NCBI GenBank assembly: GCA_013112575.1
Contig: JABFGG010000012.1
Span: 1-64,000, forward strand
From: Chloroflexota bacterium
GTDB taxonomy: Bacteria > Chloroflexota > Anaerolineae > Anaerolineales > UBA11579
Direction of reading: 5' to 3'
Length of the DNA: 64,000 bases
The position numbers were made by a program, and so were the translations under genes. Shown here piece after piece: positions 1 through 8,715 of this stretch (positions are counted from its first letter, which is position 1; each line of letters starts with the position of its first letter). Below the pieces are notes generated by a model that worked only from the letters and a program-made list of their open reading frames with translations, did not search any database and had not been told where the DNA came from.

Positions 1-762
1 GATTTTGTACAGCACCGGACATACGTGCCCGGCGACGACGTGCGTTACGTGGATTGGAAAGCTTCGGCCCGGCAGGAACACATCTTCGTCAAGCAGGGCG
101 AACTGCCCAAGGATGCGGCTGTGCATTTGCTTTTGGACTGCAGCGCATCGATGGCCTGGGGCGAACCTCCTAAACGCCTCGGCCAAATTGCGCTGGCTGC
201 TGCCTTAGGCTATATGGCATTGGCAGGTGGCGACCGCTTGTGGATCTACCCCTTCGGGTCTGGCGCAAATAACTCCCTGGGACCGATCAGTGGCAAGAGC
301 CGCATACCGGAATTGTTGAATTACCTGCGCAGCCTGAATTTCGGCAGTGTGGCAGATATGGGCAATGCCCTCTCAAGCTTTAAGGCCCAGCGTCCTAACG
401 GCGGCCTGACCTTTGTGTTGTCCGACCTGCTGGCAATCAAAGACCTGGGGGATTTCCTCAGCCTTTTCCCACCACCTGCCTGGGATATGGTGGTGCTGCA
501 CATGTTGCACAGTCAGGAATTGCGACCCGAAGCGCTTGGCGATGTGCGTATGGTGGATAGCGAAACAAGCGCTATTGGTAATTTTAATGTGGATGCCAAA
601 GCGCTCGAGGCTTATTCAACGCGTTTAGATAGCTGGATGGATAAGGTTTCCTTGCAATGTGTGCAGAGTAAGGCCTTTTATACACTGGTAGAAGCGGATA
701 GTTCGCTTGAAGATGACATATTGCCGCACTTACGCACACGGGGATTGGTGCAGTCCGCGTGA
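1..762 (+). CDS. DUF58 domain protein (5' end outside window)
   Basis: The reading frame is open from the first base, so the N-terminus is missing; 253 residues remain. The visible start of the segment carries the DUF58 signature (a Y-x-P-G-D-D-x-R-x-x-D-W run, then SAR and VKQ), followed by a VWA-like strand with a D-C-S-A-S-M metal-site motif. DUF58 proteins accompany MoxR ATPases and BatA-type VWA proteins and are thought to act in envelope or complex maturation; the biochemical role is unknown. The stop codon overlaps the GTG start of the next gene (GTGA), so the two are translationally coupled. It is the first visible gene of a four-gene cluster ending with MoxR. Confidence 0.85.
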   Translation, partial: DFVQHRTYVPGDDVRYVDWKASARQEHIFVKQGELPKDAAVHLLLDCSASMAWGEPPKRLGQIALAAALGYMALAGGDRLWIYPFGSGANNSLGPISGKSRIPELLNYLRSLNFGSVADMGNALSSFKAQRPNGGLTFVLSDLLAIKDLGDFLSLFPPPAWDMVVLHMLHSQELRPEALGDVRMVDSETSAIGNFNVDAKALEAYSTRLDSWMDKVSLQCVQSKAFYTLVEADSSLEDDILPHLRTRGLVQSA

Positions 763-2582
763 CCTTCTTGAATCCAGTGGGCCTTCTGGGCCTGTTGGCT
801 TTACCTGTCATCGTATTTTTCCATTTACGGCGTGAGCGCGCTCGTCAAATACTGGTATCCAGCCTGGATCTGTGGTCATTTCTGGAAACGAAACACACCG
901 GGACACGGGCGCGATATTTACCTTTGACCTGGTTGTTGCTGGTGCATTTGTTAGTCGCTGGATTGTTAAGTCTGGCTTTCTCTCAGCCCCAGCTTGAGTT
1001 GCCAATTTTCTCTGGTGGGCAACGCCATCTCATCGTACTCCTCGATACTTCCAGTAGTATGTTGGCCTTTGATCTTAGCCCTACGCGCTTTGATGCTGCC
1101 AGGGACGATGTGCGCGCTTTGCTGAGCAGTTCGGATGCTGCCGATATGATTACAGTGATTACCTTTGGGGTGCGTGCTGAAGCGCTGGGTGACAGTCGGC
1201 AGCTTGATCTTGCATCTATTGTGGATGAGCTTGATGAGCTGCAGGCGGGTGGCGTTGGGAATCGCCTGACGGAAGCCCTGGCCCTGGCTGCGGGGCATGC
1301 CAGCCCTGACCTGCCGGTAGACCTGCGTATTTTCACAGATGGGGCTTTCCCCCGTCCAACTATTGATGGCTATCCCTATGTCCCTCAATGGGAAAGCTAT
1401 GGCAGCGAGTCGAGCAACCGGGCGGTTATTGATGTAGAGGTCGAGGTTATCGGTGAAAATCGTTTGCAGGTTTATGCCAGTGTAGCAAATTATGGTGGGC
1501 AGGCCGTGCAGGCTGAGATGACCCTATTTGCAGATGGTGAGGAGATCGATACAACTGCTTTACAACTGCCCCCTGATGCGACTACCTATCACATATGGGA
1601 CCTGACCGGCCAACCTGAAAATCTCGAAGTGCGGCTATCAAGCACAGATACATTGCCAGCCGATGACTACGCGTATTACAGCGTGTCACGTAGTAATGCC
1701 GTTAATGTGGCGCTGGTTAGCAATTCGCCAGAGCCCTTAGCTAGAGCTATCCAGGCCGCGGGTAGCGCAAACGTGCTGCGCTTTAATTCACCCAACTTTG
1801 AAACTGCATTGGATGTGGATCTTTATGTCTTCCGGGGCTGGTTGCCCAATGAATTTCCAGCCGGCAATGTGCTGATATTTGACCCTCCCTTAGAGAATAC
1901 CTTGCTGCCTGTCGAAAATTTGCAGGACCTTGTGGATTTGCCACTGCTGGAAGCAAACAGGCTTCTCAATGGTGTCGACTTTGCGGGTGTACGATGGGGG
2001 CAGGCGGCCACTTTTCGGGATGATTTTGCTGCTTTCGATAGTCTGGTTACTGCTGGAGAAATACCCATATTGTTGCGTGGAGAACTTGAGGATACACAGC
2101 TTGTCGTTTTCACCCCAGTGCTGGAAGACGGCAACTTCACGCGCCATCCGGCTTTTCCCGTCTTGATCTCAAATGTAGTGCAGAGCGTACGCGGCAGCAG
2201 CTTGCCATCCAGTTTGTTGGCAGGACAAAGTTTTGCCCTGCCACCTGATGAAGGCTTCCCCCTGGTGAGCGTGAAAGATCCTACAGGAGAAATACAGCAG
2301 TTATTCAGCCCGCGTATCTCAGGTGATTTTGAAAACACTTCATTGCCCGGTTTCTATCGAGTTGAAAGCGTTGCGCAGAGTGGGGAGATATTCGTGGATT
2401 TTGTAGGCGCCAATGCCGGGGAACTATCTGAATCTGACCTGTCGCAAGGAGACTGGTTGGCAGAGTTTGAAGCTGTGGATGTCAATTCTGAACCTACCAC
2501 TCCCAGCCTTGACCTCACTCCCTGGTTGCTCCTGGTTGTTTTCCTGTTCCTGGCCGTGGAAGGATGGCTGGCGTGGCGCTAG
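759..2582 (+). CDS. BatA-like membrane protein with VWA domain
   Basis: A 607-residue protein. Residues 3-22 and 53-77 form two membrane segments typical of the BatA (aerotolerance regulator) N-terminus. A VWA domain follows with an intact MIDAS motif D96-T-S-S-S, and a last hydrophobic segment covers about 584-604, so both ends are membrane anchored with the VWA domain between. The GTG start at 759 overlaps the previous stop codon. Family members sit in MoxR/DUF58 operons and are assumed to bind partner proteins through the metal site. A protein with the same layout is encoded at 62470-64000 on the other strand. Confidence 0.85.
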   Translation: MTFLNPVGLLGLLALPVIVFFHLRRERARQILVSSLDLWSFLETKHTGTRARYLPLTWLLLVHLLVAGLLSLAFSQPQLELPIFSGGQRHLIVLLDTSSSMLAFDLSPTRFDAARDDVRALLSSSDAADMITVITFGVRAEALGDSRQLDLASIVDELDELQAGGVGNRLTEALALAAGHASPDLPVDLRIFTDGAFPRPTIDGYPYVPQWESYGSESSNRAVIDVEVEVIGENRLQVYASVANYGGQAVQAEMTLFADGEEIDTTALQLPPDATTYHIWDLTGQPENLEVRLSSTDTLPADDYAYYSVSRSNAVNVALVSNSPEPLARAIQAAGSANVLRFNSPNFETALDVDLYVFRGWLPNEFPAGNVLIFDPPLENTLLPVENLQDLVDLPLLEANRLLNGVDFAGVRWGQAATFRDDFAAFDSLVTAGEIPILLRGELEDTQLVVFTPVLEDGNFTRHPAFPVLISNVVQSVRGSSLPSSLLAGQSFALPPDEGFPLVSVKDPTGEIQQLFSPRISGDFENTSLPGFYRVESVAQSGEIFVDFVGANAGELSESDLSQGDWLAEFEAVDVNSEPTTPSLDLTPWLLLVVFLFLAVEGWLAWR

Positions 2583-5149
2583 GCATTGGGCAGCCGATAT
2601 TTTGGGGATTGTTGCTGGTCAGTCTGGCAGGTTTAGCCTTGCTGGCCTGGCGCTTTGGTATGCGCTGGTGGCCTGCTTGGCCGATCCGGTTTGCCCTGAT
2701 TTTATTGGTGCTATTAGCTGCTTTCACTCCCCGGTCTGAGCGAGAATCAGGCAACCTTTCCTCAGCGCAAATATTGATTGTCGATCAATCGGACAGCATT
2801 GCAGCCAGTGAACGCGAGAGTATCCAGGCCCAGGCGCGTGTGTGGGCTACACAGCGCGACAATCGTTATGTGGTGGCGTACGGCGCTGAGGCCAGCACCT
2901 TGGATGCCCCAGGAGCTGCCTGGCCACAAATAGATGGTTCGGCCAGTGACTTGATAGCTGCCCTGAGCCTGGCTGCCCAGTTAAGCAATGCGCCGGCTGA
3001 CTTCATCCTTGCCACTGATGGCCTCGTCATCGACGAAAATAAGCTTAGTGAAGCTGTCGCCAGCTATGTGGGACAAGGTTATCGCTTTAATTACCTGCCG
3101 CTGGAAGCGGTTTTCCACCAGAACGACCTCTACTTGGAAACGATGAGAGTACCGACCAGTCTGTGGGCTGGGACCACATTTGCGGCAGTATTGCCTGTAT
3201 ATGCGCCGGTTGCCGGACAGGCAGAAGTGCAATTACTTGTCGATGGGCAAGTAGCTCAAAGCGAAAGCTTACAGCTCAATCCCGGCGAGAACATGCTTGT
3301 ATATCCTGTGACGGCAACCAGGGAGGGTGTGATCACCCTCGAGGCCACAGTGAATTGGCAGGGTGATGCCCGCCCAGAAAATAACCAGAGCGCGGCTTCA
3401 GTTGAGGTCTTCCCCCCGCCGCGTGTCCTGATGGTCACCAATGACGTGGAAGGCAGCACGCGCTTCCGTATCGCCCTGGCCGATAATGGCGTGCAGATGA
3501 GTATTTCTGCGCCGGATTTGTTGCCGACAAACCTAGAGTTGTTAGAGCCTTATCAAGTGATCATATTGCATAACTTATTGGCGGAACAACTCAGCCCCGA
3601 GCGAGTGAAAACCCTCGAAATCTTCGCGGCTCAACATGGTGGTGGCGTGATTTTCTTGGGTGGACGTAACGCGTATACATTAGGTGGTTATCAAGGCACG
3701 CCTATTGAGCAGTTGTTGCCCGTCAAGTTGGAAGCTCCTCCCCGCCAGGAGCGCCCTCCTGTGACTTTTGTGCTGGTCTTGGATAAATCGGGAAGTATGG
3801 CACGATCTGATTTTTCGGATGTTCTACCGATTGATCTTGCACGTGAAGCTGCGCTGCGCTCTATAGAAGCACTGCAGCCGCAGGATTATTTGGGTGTGTT
3901 GACCTATTCAAGCGACTCTGTTTGGAATGTTGATGTTCGACAATTAGGGGACGGGCTTTCTCTGCGATTGGCTCAAGATGCTGTTGGACAGGTGCAGGCT
4001 GGTGGCGGCACTAATATGTATAGGGCACTGACCACCGCTTTGGAAACGTTGAGGCCGTTAAATACTACAGATACCCGTCACATTCTTCTTTTCTCTGACG
4101 GGCAGAGTTCAGATGGTTCTCCAGACGAATTTTTGGTTTTAGCTGAAGATGCCCGTAACCAAGATATCAGTATCTCAACAATTTCTTTAGGCTCAGGAAC
4201 TAACGTAAATTTGCTGAAACAGATTGCTGAGGTTGGTAAGGGGCGTTTCTTTGAGGTGCTTGATCCCACAGACCTGCCGCGCATTCTGGTTGCAGAGAGC
4301 CAGGCGGCACGCGGTGATAATGTACAGCCTGGTGTGACTGGCTTGCTGGCAGGTGAAGAACGCCATCCTGTTTTGGGTGGTTTCAGCCAGGCAGAATTCC
4401 CTGCCCTCGCTGGTTATGTGGCCCTATCCAGCAAGGCAGAGGAAGGCTCTGAAGACATCCTGTTGAGCGCCAATTTTGGTGATCCCATCCTCTCGGCCTG
4501 GCAGTATGGTTTGGGGCGTGTTGTGGCCTGGACCTCTGACCTGGGTGAGGAGTGGGGCGATAATTGGAGTAACTGGGCCCGCCAGGGAGAGTTTTGGGCA
4601 CAGATGGTTCGTTTTGCCTTGCCAGACCCGTCACTGCGCGAGGCGCAGATAGCTTTCTCTGAACATGCCAGTACTTTGCAGGTTGATGTGAACATCCGCA
4701 ATGCTGCCGGTGTGCCCACTAATTTCCTCGAGCTTGAATTCGTTTATGTAGATGCAGAGGGGCAACAGCTCAACTACCGTGTCCCCCAAACGTCACCCGG
4801 GGCATACCAGTTGCAAATTCCGCGCCCGCCGATTGGTGCTTATCGTGGCCTGATCCGTTATGAACAGGATGAACTTCCTGAAGAGATCCCCGCACCTTTT
4901 ATCATCCCTTACCCTGAAGAATGGCAGCCAATGGACTCCCAGCAGGGACTCGTCAACCTGGAAAGCTGGACAAGTCTGGGAGATGGTGGACTGACCTCTT
5001 TGCAGGATGAAAATGTTGAGGTTGCCCCGCCAGTTGAATTACAGAATAACGATACAATCAGGTGGCTTTTACTTTTGCTGGTGCTGCTGTGGCCGCTTGA
5101 GATTGCCCTGCGCCGCCGTTGGATGCCCTGGCAGGTGACAGAAGTCTAA
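2564..5149 (+). CDS. Membrane VWA protein with GATase-like domain
   Basis: 861 residues. Two N-terminal membrane segments (about 13-30 and 42-54) precede a first VWA fold with D74-Q-S-D-S. A class I glutamine amidotransferase-like region follows (motifs HGGGVIFLGG and LGGYQGTP) that lacks an obvious catalytic Cys. A second VWA domain has a MIDAS motif D407-K-S-G-S-M, and a C-terminal membrane segment lies near residue 840. The start overlaps the end of the BatA gene by 19 bases. The same architecture recurs in the 973-residue protein at 59547-62468. Probably a cell-surface scaffold or regulator working with the downstream MoxR ATPase; the exact role is unknown. Confidence 0.85.
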   Translation: MAGVALGIGQPIFWGLLLVSLAGLALLAWRFGMRWWPAWPIRFALILLVLLAAFTPRSERESGNLSSAQILIVDQSDSIAASERESIQAQARVWATQRDNRYVVAYGAEASTLDAPGAAWPQIDGSASDLIAALSLAAQLSNAPADFILATDGLVIDENKLSEAVASYVGQGYRFNYLPLEAVFHQNDLYLETMRVPTSLWAGTTFAAVLPVYAPVAGQAEVQLLVDGQVAQSESLQLNPGENMLVYPVTATREGVITLEATVNWQGDARPENNQSAASVEVFPPPRVLMVTNDVEGSTRFRIALADNGVQMSISAPDLLPTNLELLEPYQVIILHNLLAEQLSPERVKTLEIFAAQHGGGVIFLGGRNAYTLGGYQGTPIEQLLPVKLEAPPRQERPPVTFVLVLDKSGSMARSDFSDVLPIDLAREAALRSIEALQPQDYLGVLTYSSDSVWNVDVRQLGDGLSLRLAQDAVGQVQAGGGTNMYRALTTALETLRPLNTTDTRHILLFSDGQSSDGSPDEFLVLAEDARNQDISISTISLGSGTNVNLLKQIAEVGKGRFFEVLDPTDLPRILVAESQAARGDNVQPGVTGLLAGEERHPVLGGFSQAEFPALAGYVALSSKAEEGSEDILLSANFGDPILSAWQYGLGRVVAWTSDLGEEWGDNWSNWARQGEFWAQMVRFALPDPSLREAQIAFSEHASTLQVDVNIRNAAGVPTNFLELEFVYVDAEGQQLNYRVPQTSPGAYQLQIPRPPIGAYRGLIRYEQDELPEEIPAPFIIPYPEEWQPMDSQQGLVNLESWTSLGDGGLTSLQDENVEVAPPVELQNNDTIRWLLLLLVLLWPLEIALRRRWMPWQVTEV

Positions 5150-5180
5150 GTTAGCATGGACGAACATTACGGAGAAATGA

Positions 5181-6176
5181 ATGGTAGACACTGAACCTCG
5201 CGCCATCACCGCAGAACAATTCCGCCGTGCGGCCAATCTTATGGAGCACCAGTTGGAGCGCGTCATCGTGGGCCAGGAAAGCCTCGTGCATGACGTCATG
5301 GTGACCTTATTGGCAGGTGGCAATGCCTTACTGGAAGGTGTGCCCGGTTTGGGGAAAACATTGCTGGTGCGCACTTTGGCCGAGATCCTGGATGGTAGTT
5401 TCAGCCGTGTGCAATTTACGCCGGACCTGATGCCTGCCGACATTATCGGAACGATGATCATTAGCGAAGATGCCAGCGGCCAGCGCGGTTTTCGTTTTGA
5501 AGCCGGGCCTATATTTGCTAATCTGGTGCTGGCTGACGAGATCAATCGCGCCGCTCCGCGTACCCAATCCGCTTTACTTGAAGCTATGCAAGAAGGCACC
5601 GTGACTGTATCCGGCGAGACGTATGCTTTACCGCGCCCTTTCTTCGTATTGGCCACTCAGAACCCAATTGAGATGGAGGGCACTTATCCGCTTCCCGAAG
5701 CGCAGATCGACCGTTTCCTCTATAAACTCCAGGTGCCGTACCCTGATGAAGAGCAACTGGTTGAGATTGCTCGAAGGACTACAGGCGTGGATGTGCCACA
5801 CGCTGATGTGGTGGCCAAGGATGCCGCCCTGGTGGCCATGCAGCATTTAGCGAAACAAGTGCCGGTGGCGGATGGCGTCTATCGTTATGCTGCACGCCTG
5901 GTGGGTGCTACTCATCCTGATAATGGAGCCATTGCGGTCATCACACGCAACCTGCGAGTGGGGGCCAGCCCGCGCGGTTTGCAGGCCATGATCTCTGCGG
6001 CCAAAGTGGAAGCTTTACTGGATGGCCGTAAAGCTGTGGCAATTGATGACATTCGTAACGTGATCTATCCGGCTCTGCGTCATCGCCTTATCCTCAACTT
6101 TGAAGCTCAGGCAGAGGGAGTGGCCCCCGACTCTATTCTCGACGAGATTGTGCGCTCGGTGCCTGTACCCAGCTAG
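5181..6176 (+). CDS. MoxR-family AAA+ ATPase
   Basis: 331 residues, usual length for MoxR. Walker A is G53-V-P-G-L-G-K-T60 and Walker B ends in D119-E120 followed by INRA, a MoxR hallmark. A GGAG Shine-Dalgarno site lies six bases before the ATG. It is the last gene of the DUF58-BatA-VWA cluster; MoxR ATPases act as chaperones that remodel or activate VWA-domain partners, and the gene order argues these neighbours are its clients. Confidence 0.93.
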   Translation: MVDTEPRAITAEQFRRAANLMEHQLERVIVGQESLVHDVMVTLLAGGNALLEGVPGLGKTLLVRTLAEILDGSFSRVQFTPDLMPADIIGTMIISEDASGQRGFRFEAGPIFANLVLADEINRAAPRTQSALLEAMQEGTVTVSGETYALPRPFFVLATQNPIEMEGTYPLPEAQIDRFLYKLQVPYPDEEQLVEIARRTTGVDVPHADVVAKDAALVAMQHLAKQVPVADGVYRYAARLVGATHPDNGAIAVITRNLRVGASPRGLQAMISAAKVEALLDGRKAVAIDDIRNVIYPALRHRLILNFEAQAEGVAPDSILDEIVRSVPVPS

Positions 6177-6194
6177 TTTAAGGACGGCAACAGA

Positions 6195-6224
6195 TTGACG
6201 TTTTGCTAATAGTGTCTATATAAT
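6195..6224 (+). promoter_or_regulatory. Sigma-70-type promoter for the 6268 methyltransferase
   Basis: TTGACG at 6195-6200 and TATAAT at 6219-6224 with an 18-base spacer. Transcription would begin near 6231, leaving a leader of about 37 bases before the GTG start. Confidence 0.7.
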
Positions 6225-6267
6225 AATTTGGACATACTTTAGATCAAGAAAAGGGGTCAGGAACGAG

Positions 6268-6897
6268 GTGTATACACAAGAACCAGTTGATAAAAAACAA
6301 TTTACAGAGAAATTCAACCAGTCATATAGCCAGTTTGCCAAAGCATACGATGTGGTTGTCAAAGTGTTTCCGGTTTGGCGCAGGTGGATCAGGCAGGTTT
6401 TGCCGCACATTGTCGGCCCTGAGGTGCTGGAAATCTCCTTTGGCACCGGTTACTTGCTTACACAATATGCCAACGACTATCGCACCAGTGGCATCGATTA
6501 CAACTGGGAGTTGATCTGCACAACGAAAAAGAATCTTCAAAGCTCAAATGTAAAGGCGACAATTCAGCAAGCAAATGTTGAGTTTCTGCCCTATGCTTCG
6601 GGTACATTCGATACCGTTGTTAACACGATGGCCTTTTCTGGTTATCCAGATGGGCAGCGGGCAATGGCAGAGATCTGCAGGGTCATCAAGCCTTCAGGTA
6701 GACTCGTGATGGTGGATATTGACTATCCTGATAATCAGAACTGGCTGGGAATGAACCTGGCGCGCATGTGGGCCAGCAGCGGAGACATCCTTCGTGATAT
6801 GGGAAAGCTATTTGACCAATCAGGCCTTAGTTATGAAGATAAGGAGGTCGGCGGTTTTGGCAGTGTCCATTTATATGTGGCTACAAAATCAGCCTGA
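6268..6897 (+). CDS. Class I SAM-dependent methyltransferase
   Basis: 209 residues starting at GTG. Around residues 52-63 is the SAM-binding loop (VLEISFGTGYLL), followed by the methyltransferase core (about residues 75-150) including MAFSGYPDG and GRLVMVDIDYP. It resembles the UbiE/Methyltransf_11 type; the substrate cannot be read from sequence. It has its own promoter at 6195-6224 and converges on the S41 protease gene with only five bases between stop codons. Confidence 0.8.
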   Translation: MYTQEPVDKKQFTEKFNQSYSQFAKAYDVVVKVFPVWRRWIRQVLPHIVGPEVLEISFGTGYLLTQYANDYRTSGIDYNWELICTTKKNLQSSNVKATIQQANVEFLPYASGTFDTVVNTMAFSGYPDGQRAMAEICRVIKPSGRLVMVDIDYPDNQNWLGMNLARMWASSGDILRDMGKLFDQSGLSYEDKEVGGFGSVHLYVATKSA

Positions 6898-6902
6898 AAT
6901 GC

Positions 6903-8066
6903 CTAATTACTGGTTATCTCATCTCCAAATAGAACCTGAATAGCTGCTTCAATGGCCGGGTTCGTCCCGGGATCATTGGGATCCAGAGGTACGTCTGGGA
7001 TCAAGCCGCCTTGTTCCGTGGGGAAGGCCGTGCCCGGAACCCACCAGCGCGCGGCTGTGATGTGGAGGCTGGAGCCATCCTGTAGATCAAAAATGAATTG
7101 CACGCTGTCCTTGCCAAAGGTGGGCGCACCCAGGAGTTGGGCGCGCTGGTTGGCCTGCAAAGCTCCGGCAATGATCTCGGCGGCGCTGGCCGTGCCGTGG
7201 TTGACCAGTACGAGCATAGGGTAAGCACTTAGAGTACCGCTGCCATTAACTTCATATTGCGTGATGTCCTCCCCGCGATATTGCTGTTCCATAACGATGC
7301 CATTATCCAGGAACAGGCGCGCAACGTCCACGCCCGGCTCCAGTAAGCCCCCGCCGTTGTCGCGTAAATCCAGCACGAATTTGGTGGCGCCCTGGCTAAG
7401 TAGATCATCGAAGGCCTTTTGCACTTCATCCGGCGTGCTGGCTGCGATGATGTTGATTTCAACGACTCCCAGGCGTGTTTCCTGTGGCGCGATGTGCCAG
7501 GTCACCGAAGGCAGAGGGATACTTACCCGCCGGATGTTGAATTCCAATTGCTCTTCACCGCGAATTACCAATATGCGCACACGTTCGCCCTCTGGCCCAC
7601 GGATGAGAGCAGTGACTTCATTTTCTGGCATTTCTATGGGGATCGGTGTGTCATCCACCTGGATCAAACGGTCGGCATCCGCAATGCCGGCTTCGCGTGC
7701 CGGACTGTCGGGAAATGGATAGAGTAGGATAGCATTGCCCTCATCACGCACAAAGCGCACCCCAATCCCGCCAAAAGCGCCTTGCAAAGCATCTGTTTCG
7801 ATCTCATGCTGGGGTGGTTCCACAAAACGTGTGTTTGGGTCATTAAATTCTGCTAAGAGGCCGCGGATCATACCGTATTCCAACGTAGGGTCTTCAGGGA
7901 CAGGGTCGTAGGCATGATTTTGAACCAAATCGTAGACTTCCGCCAGCACAGGAAATTCTAGTTCTGGCGGGTTGAGATAACCATGCACCATGTAGCCAGC
8001 CATGAAAGCCAGCACGATATTTACCAGCACCAGGAATAATTGTAAGGTCAGGCGTTTGTAACTCAT
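6903..8066 (-). CDS. S41 C-terminal processing peptidase (CtpA-like)
   Basis: 387 residues. One N-terminal membrane anchor (about 8-29) is followed by a PDZ domain (about 85-175) and the tail-specific protease core. The catalytic pair is visible as S294 in GTASAAE and K319 in FGKDS. Such proteases cut the C-termini of secreted or periplasm-facing proteins. It is monocistronic and divergent from the phosphoesterase gene. The catalytic residues are intact, so it should be active. Confidence 0.9.
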   Translation of the reverse strand: MSYKRLTLQLFLVLVNIVLAFMAGYMVHGYLNPPELEFPVLAEVYDLVQNHAYDPVPEDPTLEYGMIRGLLAEFNDPNTRFVEPPQHEIETDALQGAFGGIGVRFVRDEGNAILLYPFPDSPAREAGIADADRLIQVDDTPIPIEMPENEVTALIRGPEGERVRILVIRGEEQLEFNIRRVSIPLPSVTWHIAPQETRLGVVEINIIAASTPDEVQKAFDDLLSQGATKFVLDLRDNGGGLLEPGVDVARLFLDNGIVMEQQYRGEDITQYEVNGSGTLSAYPMLVLVNHGTASAAEIIAGALQANQRAQLLGAPTFGKDSVQFIFDLQDGSSLHITAARWWVPGTAFPTEQGGLIPDVPLDPNDPGTNPAIEAAIQVLFGDEITSN

Positions 8067-8159
8067 TGGTTCACCAACACTTTGTAGAATGAGCGAAGTC
8101 TAACATGGGTACAATATCTTCACCTTTGAACTATAGACACACTTATCCGTGGAGGATAT

Positions 8160-8648
8160 ATGCGCATTGCTGTGATGAGCGACACTCACGATAATATCTG
8201 GAAATTGGAAGCTGCCATGCCACATTTGGCCGCGGCAGATGTAGTGCTGCATTGTGGTGATCTCTGTGCTCCATTCATCGCTGTCAAGTTGGGCGAAGGT
8301 ATTGGAGAGAAAAAGGCCCACGTGGTTTATGGAAACAACGACGGAGACCCACGGCTGTTGCTGCTGAAGGCCCAGGAACAGGGCAATGTGGAAATCCACG
8401 GGCAATTTGCAGAATTGGATTTCGAGGGCTTCAAGGTCGCCATGAACCATTATCCTGAGATCGCACGACCTATAGCGATGTCAGGCCAGTATGACCTGGT
8501 GTGCTACGGGCATGACCACACGGCGCATGAAGAAATGCTAGGCGACACCTTGCTACTCAACCCCGGAGAAGTGATGGGTATGAAAGGCCGCAGTAGTATC
8601 GCGATTGTGGATGCGGCAACCAAAGATGTTGAGTGGGTGGATTTGTAA
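8160..8648 (+). CDS. YfcE/MJ0936-type metallophosphoesterase
   Basis: 162 residues. The calcineurin-like metal site is complete: SDTHDN near the N-terminus, HCGD, GNND and a C-terminal CYGHDH. Small phosphoesterases of this group hydrolyse phosphodiesters; the natural substrate is unknown. A GGAGG site lies just before the ATG. Confidence 0.9.
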   Translation: MRIAVMSDTHDNIWKLEAAMPHLAAADVVLHCGDLCAPFIAVKLGEGIGEKKAHVVYGNNDGDPRLLLLKAQEQGNVEIHGQFAELDFEGFKVAMNHYPEIARPIAMSGQYDLVCYGHDHTAHEEMLGDTLLLNPGEVMGMKGRSSIAIVDAATKDVEWVDL

Positions 8649-8659
8649 GCGCTGATTAA

Positions 8660-8692
8660 AAATGTAGGGGCGCACCGCGGTGCGCCCACTGT
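8660..8692. repeat. GTAGGGGC-type palindromic repeat, probable terminator for the minus-strand operon
   Basis: Positions 8668-8687 are a perfect 20-base palindrome preceded by A-rich sequence and GTAG. Read on the minus strand, the hairpin is followed by CTACATTTTT, as expected for termination of the TPR/peptidase operon. The same GTAGGGGC head occurs in the hairpin at 40114-40142, so this looks like a dispersed REP-like element. Confidence 0.6.
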
Positions 8693-8715
8693 ACGAAATT
8701 TGTAGTTAGCATCTT